The notes beneath the pieces were generated by a model. That model was not told the DNA's origin. It did no database searches and saw nothing but the letters and a program-made list of their open reading frames with translations. From Firmicutes bacterium UBA5559 (lineage in GTDB: Bacteria; Bacillota; Clostridia; Peptostreptococcales; Anaerovoracaceae), in NCBI GenBank assembly GCA_002425705.1, contig DIMT01000025.1:1-14343 (forward strand): a stretch of 14,343 nt of DNA, given 5' to 3'. Numbering within the stretch: position 1 is the first letter of the stretch; each line of letters starts with the position of its first letter. Shown here piece by piece: positions 1 to 7,105 of this stretch. The translations under genes and the position numbers were made by a program.

Positions 1-22
1 AAAAGGGGCCGTCTCAAAATGA
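1..22. repeat. Left terminal inverted repeat of the IS
   Basis: Matches the reverse complement of 1958-1979 at 21 of 22 positions. Just inside it, an 11-base direct repeat (taaattaaatc) occurs at 51-61 and 64-74, an AT-rich subterminal feature of unknown role. Confidence 0.9.
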
Positions 23-76
23 TTGAAAAATCATTGAGGGAGGGCCCCTCTAAATTAAATCCCTAAATTAAATCGC

Positions 77-127
77 AAAAATCCGGAAGAAGAATCCTGT
101 GTCTCAGAGATTCTCTTCTGGATTTTT
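77..127. terminator. Bidirectional hairpin terminator downstream of the transposase
   Basis: Arms 77-96 and 109-127 pair almost perfectly (one mismatch and one extra base) around a 12-base loop, and T5 tracts follow the stem on both strands. It lies about 55 bases beyond the transposase stop on the minus strand, so it should end the transposase transcript and block transcription entering from the left. Confidence 0.75.
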
Positions 128-181
128 CTTTACTCATCTGTTTTTAGGCAACACAAAAACAGGGTGATTCATTTCATTGAT

Positions 182-1846
182 TTATGCAATGCAGCCAAGC
201 CGCTCACTATGATAGATTTTAAAACCCCTCTGGTTATTCAGGGTCTTTCGATGAAGCTTGTTCACATTGAATCCAAAGCAGAGGAGTAGAAATTCTGTAG
301 AGATATTCACATGGCCACGAGTCAGGAATCGTCTGAATCCCATATCTTCTTTCAGAACACCAAATGCGCCCTCCGCCTGAATGGATCGGTTGATCCTCAG
401 CACGACGCCTTTTGGTGATTGAATATTAGAATGGGAAAGGGCTCGTAGCTCTTTGAAGCGTTTGGATACCTTGGCTTTCCGGTTACCAGCCGCCTTTGTG
501 CATTTGGTTTTTACCGGACATCCTTCACAATTCTCGCATTCGTACTCTGTGTATTTTGTGATATATGAAGTCCCACCGTTTCGGCTCTCCCAAGTCCTTT
601 TAGGCAGCAGCTGGCGCCCTTCGGTGCAGACATAACAATCTTTTTCTTCGTCATAAGCCATGTTTTCCAGTTTGCCAATCAGTTTTTTAAAGCTTCGTTT
701 CTTCCACTGATCGTATGTCTGAGGTTTGATGAAGATATTTTTGCCCTGCCTCATCAGGAAGTCATAATTCTCTTCGCTTTCATAACCTGCATCCGCCACG
801 ATGTTCTCATGGGATGCTTCTGGATGAAGGCGATCCCAACTCTTCAAAAATGGGATCAGGGTCCGCACGTCATTTCTTTGAGCATATGCCTGGCAATGCA
901 CTACATATCCCGCCTCCACGCCAATCTGCATGTTGTAGCCTGGCTTCAGCTGGGCATTTCTCATATGATCATCCTTCATATGCATAAACGTTGCATCCGG
1001 ATCGGTCTTTGAAAAACTGTTTCGGTCACGAAAGGTATCTTTGCATTTTTCGTAATGAGCCCTTTTTTCAAGCAGCTCCAGGCATTCTTCGGTCAAACGT
1101 TGGAGCGGGTTCTTCCGTTTCCCTGAACCATAGACGAACTCAATGGATTCTTCTGTTTTTTTATCGAGAAGAAAGGATGCCATTTCCTTTAGCAAAGCTT
1201 GAACTTCCGTGGAATAAAAGGAGACTCCGTAAGCCTCTTCCACTTTTCGGTGTAGCCGGAGAATTTTTTCTTCCTGCCTTGCGGAATGCTTCTCAATGGA
1301 TTTGCGCCACACAAAGGAATACTTGTTGGCATTTGCCTCAATCTTCGTTCCGTCTATGTATAGATTTTCAAAGGATATCTCATCCCATTCATAAAGTTTT
1401 TCGATGAACTGGCCAAACAGCGACTCGAGACAGGATTCCAGTCGCTCCCGCCGAAACCGGTCTATCGTATTGTGATCCGGAGCTCGGTTTCCTTCCAACA
1501 GCCACATGAAATTAATATCACGTCTGCAGGCTTTTTCAATCTGACGGCTGCTGTAAATGCCGTTCATATACGCATAAATCAAAACCGAAAAGAGAATTCT
1601 TGGTGGGATGGCAGGATTTCTTCCTTTGGAAGAGTAAGCCATATTGAGACTTCTAAAGTCCAATTCCTCCGTTATTTGGCTAACCAATCTCACCGAATCA
1701 TTCTCCGGAATTAAAACCTCAATATTTAGAGGTAAAACTAATTGAAAATGGTATTGATTTAGGGTACAATTTTCTTGGTAGATTTGTTTGTTCACAATTA
1801 CAATTATACCATGAAATCGGCTTTTTCGGAAGCCGATTTCGTTCAT
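182..1846 (-). CDS. IS1182-family DDE transposase
   Basis: A cut-and-paste DDE transposase of up to 554 residues, a normal length for IS1182-type enzymes. The N-terminal part (about residues 40-150) has the DUF772-like signature, including RRDINFMWLLEG and APDHNTIDRFR. The likely catalytic triad is D165 (YIDGTKIEANANKY), D352 (VADAGYES) and E492 (QAEGAFG). A cysteine cluster (C437, C440, C443, C449) precedes the last catalytic block, as is common in this family. The frame is intact. The start is uncertain: the ATG at 1846 has no ribosome binding site, and an extended -10 box on the minus strand (1803-1808) lies within the first codons. The only in-frame start-like codon just downstream is a GTG at 1795; I22 (ATC) stands where relatives may have a start. 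The protein is therefore probably shorter than shown, and expression from this copy may be weak. Confidence 0.93.
   Translation of the reverse strand: MNEIGFRKSRFHGIIVIVNKQIYQENCTLNQYHFQLVLPLNIEVLIPENDSVRLVSQITEELDFRSLNMAYSSKGRNPAIPPRILFSVLIYAYMNGIYSSRQIEKACRRDINFMWLLEGNRAPDHNTIDRFRRERLESCLESLFGQFIEKLYEWDEISFENLYIDGTKIEANANKYSFVWRKSIEKHSARQEEKILRLHRKVEEAYGVSFYSTEVQALLKEMASFLLDKKTEESIEFVYGSGKRKNPLQRLTEECLELLEKRAHYEKCKDTFRDRNSFSKTDPDATFMHMKDDHMRNAQLKPGYNMQIGVEAGYVVHCQAYAQRNDVRTLIPFLKSWDRLHPEASHENIVADAGYESEENYDFLMRQGKNIFIKPQTYDQWKKRSFKKLIGKLENMAYDEEKDCYVCTEGRQLLPKRTWESRNGGTSYITKYTEYECENCEGCPVKTKCTKAAGNRKAKVSKRFKELRALSHSNIQSPKGVVLRINRSIQAEGAFGVLKEDMGFRRFLTRGHVNISTEFLLLCFGFNVNKLHRKTLNNQRGFKIYHSERLGCIA
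1803..1811 (-). promoter_or_regulatory. Extended -10 promoter inside the 5' end of the transposase frame
   Basis: Minus-strand TGG-TATAAT is a perfect extended -10 element; a -35 match is poor (TTCCGA at 17 bases). Upstream, 1813-1823 and 1830-1840 are a perfect 11-bp inverted repeat around a 6-base loop, overlapping the -35 region and the first codons of the longest frame. It could be an operator or an RNA hairpin. Transcription would start near 1796, downstream of the ATG at 1846. Confidence 0.5.
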
Positions 1847-1880
1847 ATTTCAACGTTTGTACAGCAATTATGCTTATGAA

Positions 1881-1928
1881 AAGAGAGTAGTCTTTCAAGG
1901 GTTAAACCCTTTTAAGAACTACTCTCTT
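1881..1928 (-). terminator. Insulating hairpin upstream of the transposase
   Basis: Arms 1881-1891 and 1918-1928 are a perfect 11-bp inverted repeat, extended inward by TCTT/AAGA and a second small palindrome (AAGGGTTAAACCCTT). On the minus strand the stem is followed by CTCTTTTC, making a plausible terminator. It would stop transcripts of the regulator gene that run into the IS, a known way IS elements avoid impinging transcription. That role is inference. Confidence 0.6.
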
Positions 1929-1957
1929 CTGATTTGCTGAAGCTTATCTCTCAATTC

Positions 1958-1979
1958 TCATTTTGAGACAGCCCCTTTT
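1958..1979. repeat. Right terminal inverted repeat of the IS
   Basis: Reverse complement matches 1-22 with one mismatch. Read on the minus strand in the frame of the adjacent regulator, it encodes K-G-A-V-S-K and an in-frame TGA. Confidence 0.9.
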
Positions 1980-3190
1980 GTTTTTCTGTATTCGCTGGGA
2001 GTCATTCCTGTGTTATTTTTAAAGACCTTTGTGAAATAACTCTGGCAGTCAAACCCGGTTGAAGCAGCGATATCAACAAGACTTAAAGAGGTATTGGCTA
2101 ATAGATCCCGAGAGTGCTTCAAGCGGATATCATTTATATATTGTGTAAAACCTTTTCCGGTTTCTTTTTTGAATAATGCTGAGAGATAGGAAGGGTTCAC
2201 ATAAAGTTCATTGGCAACTGCTTTTAAGGTGATTTTGCTAGGGTGATTGTCTCGGATATATTGACAGGCATTTGATATGATGGACGAATTGCCGCTGTAA
2301 TCAAAGTTTTTTACTGATGTACAAATGTTTTCGCATATTCTTGCGGTGATCCTGCATAAATCTTTGAAACTTTGAGCCTCATTAAGCAAATACAAATTTT
2401 CGATTTCTTTAAAGGAAACCTGAAAAGAGACGTCTCTTTTGGCTGTGATACGTGTTAGTATGGAGCAAATTCCCAGAACACGCACCTTTATAAAGGATAG
2501 ATCACCACATTCAACTAAAAATATCGCTTCCAGCAACTCCGCCAGAACTGTCTGCATACTCTTTACATCGCCAATACGAACCTTTTGAATCAAAAGGTCC
2601 TCCAGTTCCTGGGGATAGTCCAGTTGCTTATTTTGTTTCTTGTATTTCTGTATCTGTTCTCCAAACTGAGATTCCTCCTTAAAATTTTCTTTTATCATAA
2701 GGTATTCCTCTATTTCATTCAGAGCATATAAAACTGTGCTGTTAAATAAGCAGGAGAGATCACTTATTTCATTCGGGCTGAAAATTTTCATTTGACTCAG
2801 GAAGAGAATCAGCTTCGGTAATGCTTCTGGTTCGAGGGTAATGCCTTTCATGATATTTTTGATAATTGTTTCACGACTGTACCCCATGGGGATCGGTCCA
2901 GCGACATACATCCCTTTGATCCTGCCGTTTTTCATAAAGGGAATAACGATGTTGATCAGTCCGGATTGACAAAGAAATATATAGGGTTCTCCTAACTGAG
3001 CGGCCATGTTTGCAGAAGAAATCAGGGTTTTTTTACAATTGAACAGATGCTCCTGATCGGCATGGTGAAAGGAACATATTTTCTCGTTGGGACAATACTC
3101 CCATTGTGAAACAGCGTTAGTATTGTAATAAGTTACCGGAACTCCCGTAAAATTGCAAAATGGCTGTATAAAGCTATTGTTATGATTCAT
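1958..3190 (-). CDS. PocR-domain AraC-family transcriptional regulator, C-terminal tip supplied by the IS
   Basis: A DNA-binding one-component regulator. The N-terminal half has features of the PocR ligand-sensing domain (cysteines in EYCPNEKICSFHH, an F-N-C motif, and YIFLCQSGLINIVIPF followed by GMYVAGPIPMG). The last ~100 residues are a complete AraC double helix-turn-helix (ITLKAVANELYVNPSYLSALFKK, then IAASTGFDCQSYFTKVFKN and GMTPSEYRK). The ATG at 3190 is preferred: AGGGTGG lies five bases upstream, whereas the GTG at 3199 is part of that Shine-Dalgarno. The final six residues (KGAVSK) and the stop fall in the IS terminal repeat, so the native end was replaced, but the DNA-binding domain looks whole. 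Divergent placement suggests control of the methyltransferase at 3402. PocR domains are known to bind small organic ligands; the ligand here is unknown. Confidence 0.9.
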   Translation of the reverse strand: MNHNNSFIQPFCNFTGVPVTYYNTNAVSQWEYCPNEKICSFHHADQEHLFNCKKTLISSANMAAQLGEPYIFLCQSGLINIVIPFMKNGRIKGMYVAGPIPMGYSRETIIKNIMKGITLEPEALPKLILFLSQMKIFSPNEISDLSCLFNSTVLYALNEIEEYLMIKENFKEESQFGEQIQKYKKQNKQLDYPQELEDLLIQKVRIGDVKSMQTVLAELLEAIFLVECGDLSFIKVRVLGICSILTRITAKRDVSFQVSFKEIENLYLLNEAQSFKDLCRITARICENICTSVKNFDYSGNSSIISNACQYIRDNHPSKITLKAVANELYVNPSYLSALFKKETGKGFTQYINDIRLKHSRDLLANTSLSLVDIAASTGFDCQSYFTKVFKNNTGMTPSEYRKTKGAVSK

Positions 3191-3262
3191 CAGATCCACC
3201 CTAAAAATATTACAATTAAATTTTATAGTTTATGATTTTATCCTAGCCTATTAAGTATGAAA

Positions 3263-3318
3263 ATGCAAGAATTTAAAGCCCCGATGCAAAATAAATTACA
3301 AAAACACCCCGAGATAAT
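3263..3318 (+). promoter_or_regulatory. Candidate activator site and promoter between the divergent genes
   Basis: ATGCAA occurs twice as a direct repeat (3263-3268 and 3284-3289), exactly 21 bases apart, about two helical turns, which is the geometry AraC-family proteins often use. The second copy ends just before the -35 position of a GATAAT -10 candidate at 3313-3318, whose own -35 match is poor, as at activator-dependent promoters. A second -10 candidate (CATAAT, 3344-3349) also exists. The region is AT-rich, so chance repeats are possible. Confidence 0.3.
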
Positions 3319-3401
3319 AATAGGTAGAGCAATCACTTTATTACATAATAAAAGAAAAACAATGAATCTGAATGGACAACGAATAATGGAGGTGTTTTCA
3401 T

Positions 3402-4439
3402 ATGAATTCAATGGAAAGAATTTCTTTAGCCTTACAGCACAAAGAAGCGGATCGGGTACCGGTATACCCTCTGCTGAACAGTGTTTCGAGAAAAGCACTT
3501 GGCATTACCTACGAAGAATGGTCGAAAGATCCTGAAAAGTGCGCGGCATCAATTATTAAGGCCACAGAAGAAATAGGTGCCGATTGTATCTGCACTCTTG
3601 TGGATTTAACGGTTGAAGCTGCGGACTGGGGGCAGGAAGTGATCTATCATGACAACCTTGCGGCGAACCCCAACTTGAATAATCGATATATTAAAAGCGC
3701 CGATGAGTATGATAAGGTTGGAATCATCAATCCAAGAGAGACTCCCAGGATGAGTGAGCATATTCAATTAGCCAGGATTCTGTATGAAGCAAAAGGGCAG
3801 GAAATGCCAATAATCGGTTTTGTGTTCGGTCCATTGGGAATCCTTAGTATGATGCGGGGCCAAGAGCAAATGTTTGTAGATCTTATCCGATGCCCTCAAA
3901 AGATGCAGGGAGCGTTAAGAAATATAACGGAAACCTTAAAGGAATTTTGTTCCGCTTTAATTGAGGCAGGTTGTCATGCTATCATGTTTGATACCCTCTA
4001 TGCTTCAAGAAGCATTATGAGCCCGAAAATGTGGGATGAGAATGAGGGTGTCTACATGGAGGAGCTTTCAGACTATGTAAGGGATAAAGGAGCGATGGTA
4101 ATGCTGCATAATTGTGGTGCAGGAGTGTATTTTAAGGAGCAGATTGAACGAATGCATCCTGTAGCCATTTCCTTTCAGCACATTCCTTTGGATTGTAAGG
4201 ATATGGCGGATGTGAAGGCCAAATATGGTGATCAGGTTACTTTGATCGGCCATATTGAACCCGGATGGCTTTATGCGGCAACAGAAGAAGAATTAAGAGA
4301 AATGTGCCGAACACAAATCGATGCGTATAAAAAGGGAGGGGGATTCATACTGGCAACCGGGTGTGAGTACCCTGCACTGATGGATTTTGAATATGCAAAG
4401 ATTATTGTAGAAGAAGCAAAAACATATGGTAAGTATTAG
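3402..4439 (+). CDS. Uroporphyrinogen decarboxylase-like methyltransferase (MtaA/CmuA type)
   Basis: A 345-residue TIM-barrel protein of the UroD superfamily. It opens with the typical MNSMERISLALQHKEADRVP block. It carries the zinc signature of MtaA-like methylcobamide:thiol methyltransferases: H236-x-C238 in MLHNCGAG and a distant C321 in ATGCEYP. In that family the zinc activates a thiol (coenzyme M, or tetrahydrofolate in related demethylase systems) to accept a methyl group from a corrinoid protein. True heme-pathway HemE lacks this H-x-C/C set, so porphyrin decarboxylation is unlikely. The start follows GGAGGTG by seven bases. No corrinoid protein, MtxB-type partner or reductive activase is nearby, so the methyl donor is unknown. 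The divergent PocR-AraC regulator implies induction by a small substrate. Confidence 0.85.
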   Translation: MNSMERISLALQHKEADRVPVYPLLNSVSRKALGITYEEWSKDPEKCAASIIKATEEIGADCICTLVDLTVEAADWGQEVIYHDNLAANPNLNNRYIKSADEYDKVGIINPRETPRMSEHIQLARILYEAKGQEMPIIGFVFGPLGILSMMRGQEQMFVDLIRCPQKMQGALRNITETLKEFCSALIEAGCHAIMFDTLYASRSIMSPKMWDENEGVYMEELSDYVRDKGAMVMLHNCGAGVYFKEQIERMHPVAISFQHIPLDCKDMADVKAKYGDQVTLIGHIEPGWLYAATEEELREMCRTQIDAYKKGGGFILATGCEYPALMDFEYAKIIVEEAKTYGKY

Positions 4440-4507
4440 TGGAGAAAAGCAGCCAATATTCATTTGCTCAGGCAATTTTATTCCTGGCATTATCAACTAA
4501 ATAGTCG

Positions 4508-4537
4508 TTGGAAAGAGCAACCTGCCTGTGATATAAT
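4508..4537 (+). promoter_or_regulatory. Promoter of the amino acid permease gene
   Basis: TTGGAA (4508-4513), an 18-base spacer and TGA-TATAAT (4529-4537) form a strong extended -10 promoter. Transcription from about 4544 gives a 142-base leader. The leader contains a hairpin (TCTGCA 4546-4551 with TGCAGA 4568-4573, plus an inner TCC/GGA) with only a weak T-rich tail. The permease thus need not depend on the methyltransferase promoter. Confidence 0.7.
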
Positions 4538-4685
4538 AAACATAGTCTGCACCGTCCTTCTGGATGATGCAGATTCTTGTTGCCCAGGCGCTTTAACCCT
4601 TCAAACTTGAAAATGAATGAAGCGGACTGGCTTGGTGGTGATGGATAGGAATCATTCGAATTATTTACCAGAGAAGGAGTGTTTT

Positions 4686-6164
4686 ATGGAAAACAGAAAT
4701 CTTACGCTAAAACGCAGCTTCGGCATGCGGGAAGCCGTCACAATCACGGTCGGCACCGTTATCGGGGTCGGACTTTTTACAGTGGGTGCCAATGTAGTAG
4801 GTATGTTGGGATCAACGGTCATTCTGGCAACACTGGTGGCTTTGTTGATCAGCGTTTATCCGGCGTTGCTTTATGCAGAAATGGGAGCTGCGCTTCCTTA
4901 TGCAGGAGGGACATACAAGTATGCTTCTCTGGGGCTCGGAAGACCTTTTGGCATGCTGGCAGGCTGGAACTTTATTATTTGCCTGGTAGCTGTTACCAGT
5001 GGAGAGGCTCTGGCATTCAGCTTTTATTTTAAAACATTTTTAAATGCTCTCGGAATAACCCTTCCTGTTTCTGATGTAGTCATTGCCAGTCTGGCGGTAA
5101 TCCTTTTCATTATTCTCAATATTCGGGGTGTTGAGATGACCGGTCGTCTTCAGAACGGTTTCATGTTCTTTTTCTGGGGAGTGGCTATTCTCTGGTTTAT
5201 CATGATGATTCCCAATGTCAACCTGCCTCATTTTGTTCAAATGCCGGATTTCATCGACTTGTCAGCGGGCAGCTTTATTGGCGCAGTAGCTTTGGTATGG
5301 TGGTGCTTTGCGGGCTTTGAAACCTGCTGTGCTATGGGGGAAGAAATCAAATACCCACAGATCAACATCCCCAGAGCTTTGTTTTTGGCTCCTTTCATCG
5401 TTTTTGTGGTCAATGCCATGTTCCAGTGGTTCCTGGTCGGAATCGTTCCCACAGACCAGCTGGGTGTAATTGCTGAGGCAGCAGCTCCCTATGCGGATGC
5501 CATGGCCATAGCCGGAATCCTTGGTTTTCCCTTAGTCATGCTGGCCGCAGGAATCGCTTTCGGAGGAGATTTTTCTACCATCAATGCAAGCGTTTCGGTA
5601 CCACCCCGTTACCTTTTTACCATGGCTCGTGACGGTGCCCTGCCTCGGGTTTTTGCCAGAGTCCATCCGCGATTTCAGACCCCATACGTGGCAATTCTGA
5701 CGCTGGGACTGCTAACTATATTTCTGATTACTACGAATTCTATGATTTATATTGCCTCCTTGAGTTTATTTGCGGATCTTCTTTATTACATTATCGGGAT
5801 TATTGCAGCTATGGGCCTGCGGAAAAAGCATCCGGAATTGAATCGGCCCTATAAAACTCCCGGAATACTCATCGGAGCACCGATTTCTGCCATCATCTAT
5901 ATCATCATGATGACGCAGTTGAACTCGGAAGCCTTCTGGACAGGTATCGTCTGGAGCATCCTGGGCCTGATCATATACTTTATCTGCAGGAGAATCTATC
6001 GGGAAGAAAAAATTGAGGATATTGATGCATTTGTTTTAGCTGTTGAGAACCCCTCCGGTCAGGAAAAAGAAAAAATGGACCGGGAGTTTAAAATATGGCG
6101 CAATGTGGTCATTATAGCCTTGATTCTGGTCGCCATTATTTATCTGATTCCTTTTGTAATCTAG
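4686..6164 (+). CDS. APC-family amino acid permease
   Basis: A polytopic membrane transporter of 492 residues, the normal size for amino acid-polyamine-organocation carriers. The first helix has the family's substrate-loop signature (GTVIGVGLF, residues 23-31). About a dozen hydrophobic segments follow, and the loop KKHPELNRPYKTPG is typical of bacterial APC permeases. A final hydrophobic helix ends the protein at IYLIPFVI. The ATG at 4686 has AAGGAG seven to eight bases upstream; the in-frame ATG at 4617 has no ribosome binding site and would add a polar tail. Substrate cannot be read from sequence. Its position after the methyltransferase suggests import of an amino acid or methylated amine used by that enzyme, which is inference only. 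Confidence 0.9.
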   Translation: MENRNLTLKRSFGMREAVTITVGTVIGVGLFTVGANVVGMLGSTVILATLVALLISVYPALLYAEMGAALPYAGGTYKYASLGLGRPFGMLAGWNFIICLVAVTSGEALAFSFYFKTFLNALGITLPVSDVVIASLAVILFIILNIRGVEMTGRLQNGFMFFFWGVAILWFIMMIPNVNLPHFVQMPDFIDLSAGSFIGAVALVWWCFAGFETCCAMGEEIKYPQINIPRALFLAPFIVFVVNAMFQWFLVGIVPTDQLGVIAEAAAPYADAMAIAGILGFPLVMLAAGIAFGGDFSTINASVSVPPRYLFTMARDGALPRVFARVHPRFQTPYVAILTLGLLTIFLITTNSMIYIASLSLFADLLYYIIGIIAAMGLRKKHPELNRPYKTPGILIGAPISAIIYIIMMTQLNSEAFWTGIVWSILGLIIYFICRRIYREEKIEDIDAFVLAVENPSGQEKEKMDREFKIWRNVVIIALILVAIIYLIPFVI

Positions 6165-6208
6165 ATGATTCTGACTGGTAAAAAAATCGAAAAATGTGGG
6201 GGCGTATA

Positions 6209-6237
6209 TTGTACAACAGCGCTCCCTGTGCTATAAT
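6209..6237 (+). promoter_or_regulatory. Promoter upstream of the flavoprotein gene
   Basis: TTGTAC (6209-6214), a 17-base spacer and TATAAT (6232-6237). Expected start near 6244, only about 16 bases before the terminator-like hairpin at 6260. Confidence 0.7.
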
Positions 6238-6259
6238 CGACCCGTAAAATATATAGAGG

Positions 6260-6297
6260 CAGCCTGGGAGGCCATCATGTTTCCCCGGCTGTTTTTT
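6260..6297 (+). terminator. Intrinsic terminator in the leader of the flavoprotein gene
   Basis: CAGCCTGGGA (6260-6269) pairs with TCCCCGGCTG (6282-6291) with one mismatch, loop of 12, followed by T6 (6292-6297). It can end the permease transcript, but it also lies between the 6209-6237 promoter and the next start codon, so it would act on that transcript too. An alternative small stem GCC-TGGGA-GGC (6262-6272) would compete with the left arm. Confidence 0.8.
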
Positions 6298-6316
6298 CGT
6301 TAAAGGAGAGAAGTCA

Positions 6317-7027
6317 ATGAAGATTGCCCTTATTCATGGTATCGGTCATCAAGGCAGTACCTGGCATTATACCGATTTGATCTGTCAGGAATTGAGCAAA
6401 TTGGGGACTGTTGAAAAATCAGAATTTTTTCTGCCCAGGGATATGCCCCACTTCTGTACGGGCTGCTACACCTGTTTTTATAAGGGAGAGGAGAATTGTC
6501 CCCACAGAGAATCGGTAAAGCCCATTGCCGAAGCCATGCTGGCCGCAGATCTGATCGTACTGACGTCTCCGGTATATGGGATGGATGTCACTGGTCAGAT
6601 GAAAGCACTGCTGGATCATCTTTGCTATTTGTGGATGAGCCATCGTCCGGATCCAGCCATGTTCCGGAAGGTTGGGCTGATAGTTTCCACCACTGCAGGC
6701 GCCGGGCTGGGCCATACAGCAAAGACCATGAAAAATAGTATGAAGTTCTGGGGAGTAAAAAAAATATTTGTATCTTCTGACAGTGTTTCTGCCATGGGGT
6801 GGCAGGATGTACCCAGGGATAAGAAGACAAAAATAGAACAGGATGCTGTGACCACTGCCCATCGGATATATCAGTCGGTGCGGAATATAGAAGGAGTCCC
6901 GAATCCTCTTTTTCGAAGCATTTTCTTCCGGATGATGGTGGGCATGGAGAAAAAGAACGATTGGAACCCGAAAGACCGGATTCACTGGGAAGAAAATGGA
7001 TGGCTCTCCGGAAAAAGGCCATTTTGA
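6317..7027 (+). CDS. NADPH-dependent FMN reductase / iron-sulfur flavoprotein-like protein
   Basis: A 236-residue flavodoxin-fold protein. The FMN phosphate loop is HGIGHQGST (residues 7-15), and SPVYGMDVTGQMKALLD (84-100) is the second flavin-contact block usual in NADPH-dependent FMN reductases. The segment C47-x2-C50-x2-C53-x7-C61 resembles the compact cysteine motif that binds a 4Fe-4S cluster in Isf-type iron-sulfur flavoproteins, so a cluster is plausible though not proven. Such proteins transfer electrons in anaerobes, often to oxygen species or quinone-like acceptors; the partner here is unknown. AAGGAG lies eight bases before the ATG. The C-terminal ~45 residues are rich in basic and aromatic residues and extend past the basic fold. 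The gene is monocistronic or nearly so; the L25 promoter overlaps its stop. Confidence 0.85.
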   Translation: MKIALIHGIGHQGSTWHYTDLICQELSKLGTVEKSEFFLPRDMPHFCTGCYTCFYKGEENCPHRESVKPIAEAMLAADLIVLTSPVYGMDVTGQMKALLDHLCYLWMSHRPDPAMFRKVGLIVSTTAGAGLGHTAKTMKNSMKFWGVKKIFVSSDSVSAMGWQDVPRDKKTKIEQDAVTTAHRIYQSVRNIEGVPNPLFRSIFFRMMVGMEKKNDWNPKDRIHWEENGWLSGKRPF

Positions 7028-7028
7028 C

Positions 7029-7057
7029 TTGTCTTTTCTGACGGATAGTGGTATGAT
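7029..7057 (+). promoter_or_regulatory. Promoter of the L25/Ctc gene
   Basis: TTGTCT (7029-7034), a 17-base spacer and TGG-TATGAT (7049-7057), an extended -10. It begins right after the stop codon of the flavoprotein gene. No terminator separates the two genes. Confidence 0.65.
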
Positions 7058-7105
7058 AAAAAGGTAAGATATTACATATTTGTCAGAGAAGGAGGTATTT
7101 CATAA

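Larger units (their letters stand above)
1..1979 (-). mobile_element. IS1182-like insertion sequence, apparently complete
   Basis: The two ends are inverted repeats: bases 1-22 begin AAAAGGGGCCGTCTCAAAAT, and the reverse complement of 1958-1979 is identical apart from one C/T difference at the tenth base. Between them lies one minus-strand transposase gene with a hairpin on each side. The window begins at or within a base or so of the left tip, so the left flank and any target duplication cannot be seen. The right tip sits inside the 3' end of the neighbouring AraC-type regulator gene. Family assignment rests on the transposase; intactness of the tips is seen directly. Confidence 0.9.

Noticed and set aside
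51..74. The taaattaaatc direct repeats as a CRISPR or iteron array
   Set aside because: Only two 11-base copies, 2 bases apart, within an IS end; simple AT-rich subterminal repeats.
3257..3535. A 92-codon plus-strand frame overlapping the methyltransferase start
   Set aside because: No Shine-Dalgarno, out of frame with the well-supported ATG at 3402, and it covers the AT-rich divergent regulatory region.
3402..4439. HemE, heme-pathway uroporphyrinogen decarboxylase
   Set aside because: The H-x-C and distant C zinc ligands, the PocR-AraC neighbour and the lack of other heme genes fit the MtaA/CmuA branch better.
6244..6300. A known riboswitch (fluoride, preQ1, ZTP, FMN) in the flavoprotein leader
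   Set aside because: The transcript before the hairpin is only about 16 bases and none of the conserved core sequences of these classes could be found.
6419..7022. Long minus-strand reading frames opposite the flavoprotein gene
   Set aside because: They have no ribosome binding sites or recognisable domains and are mirror frames of a clear plus-strand gene with FMN and cysteine motifs.
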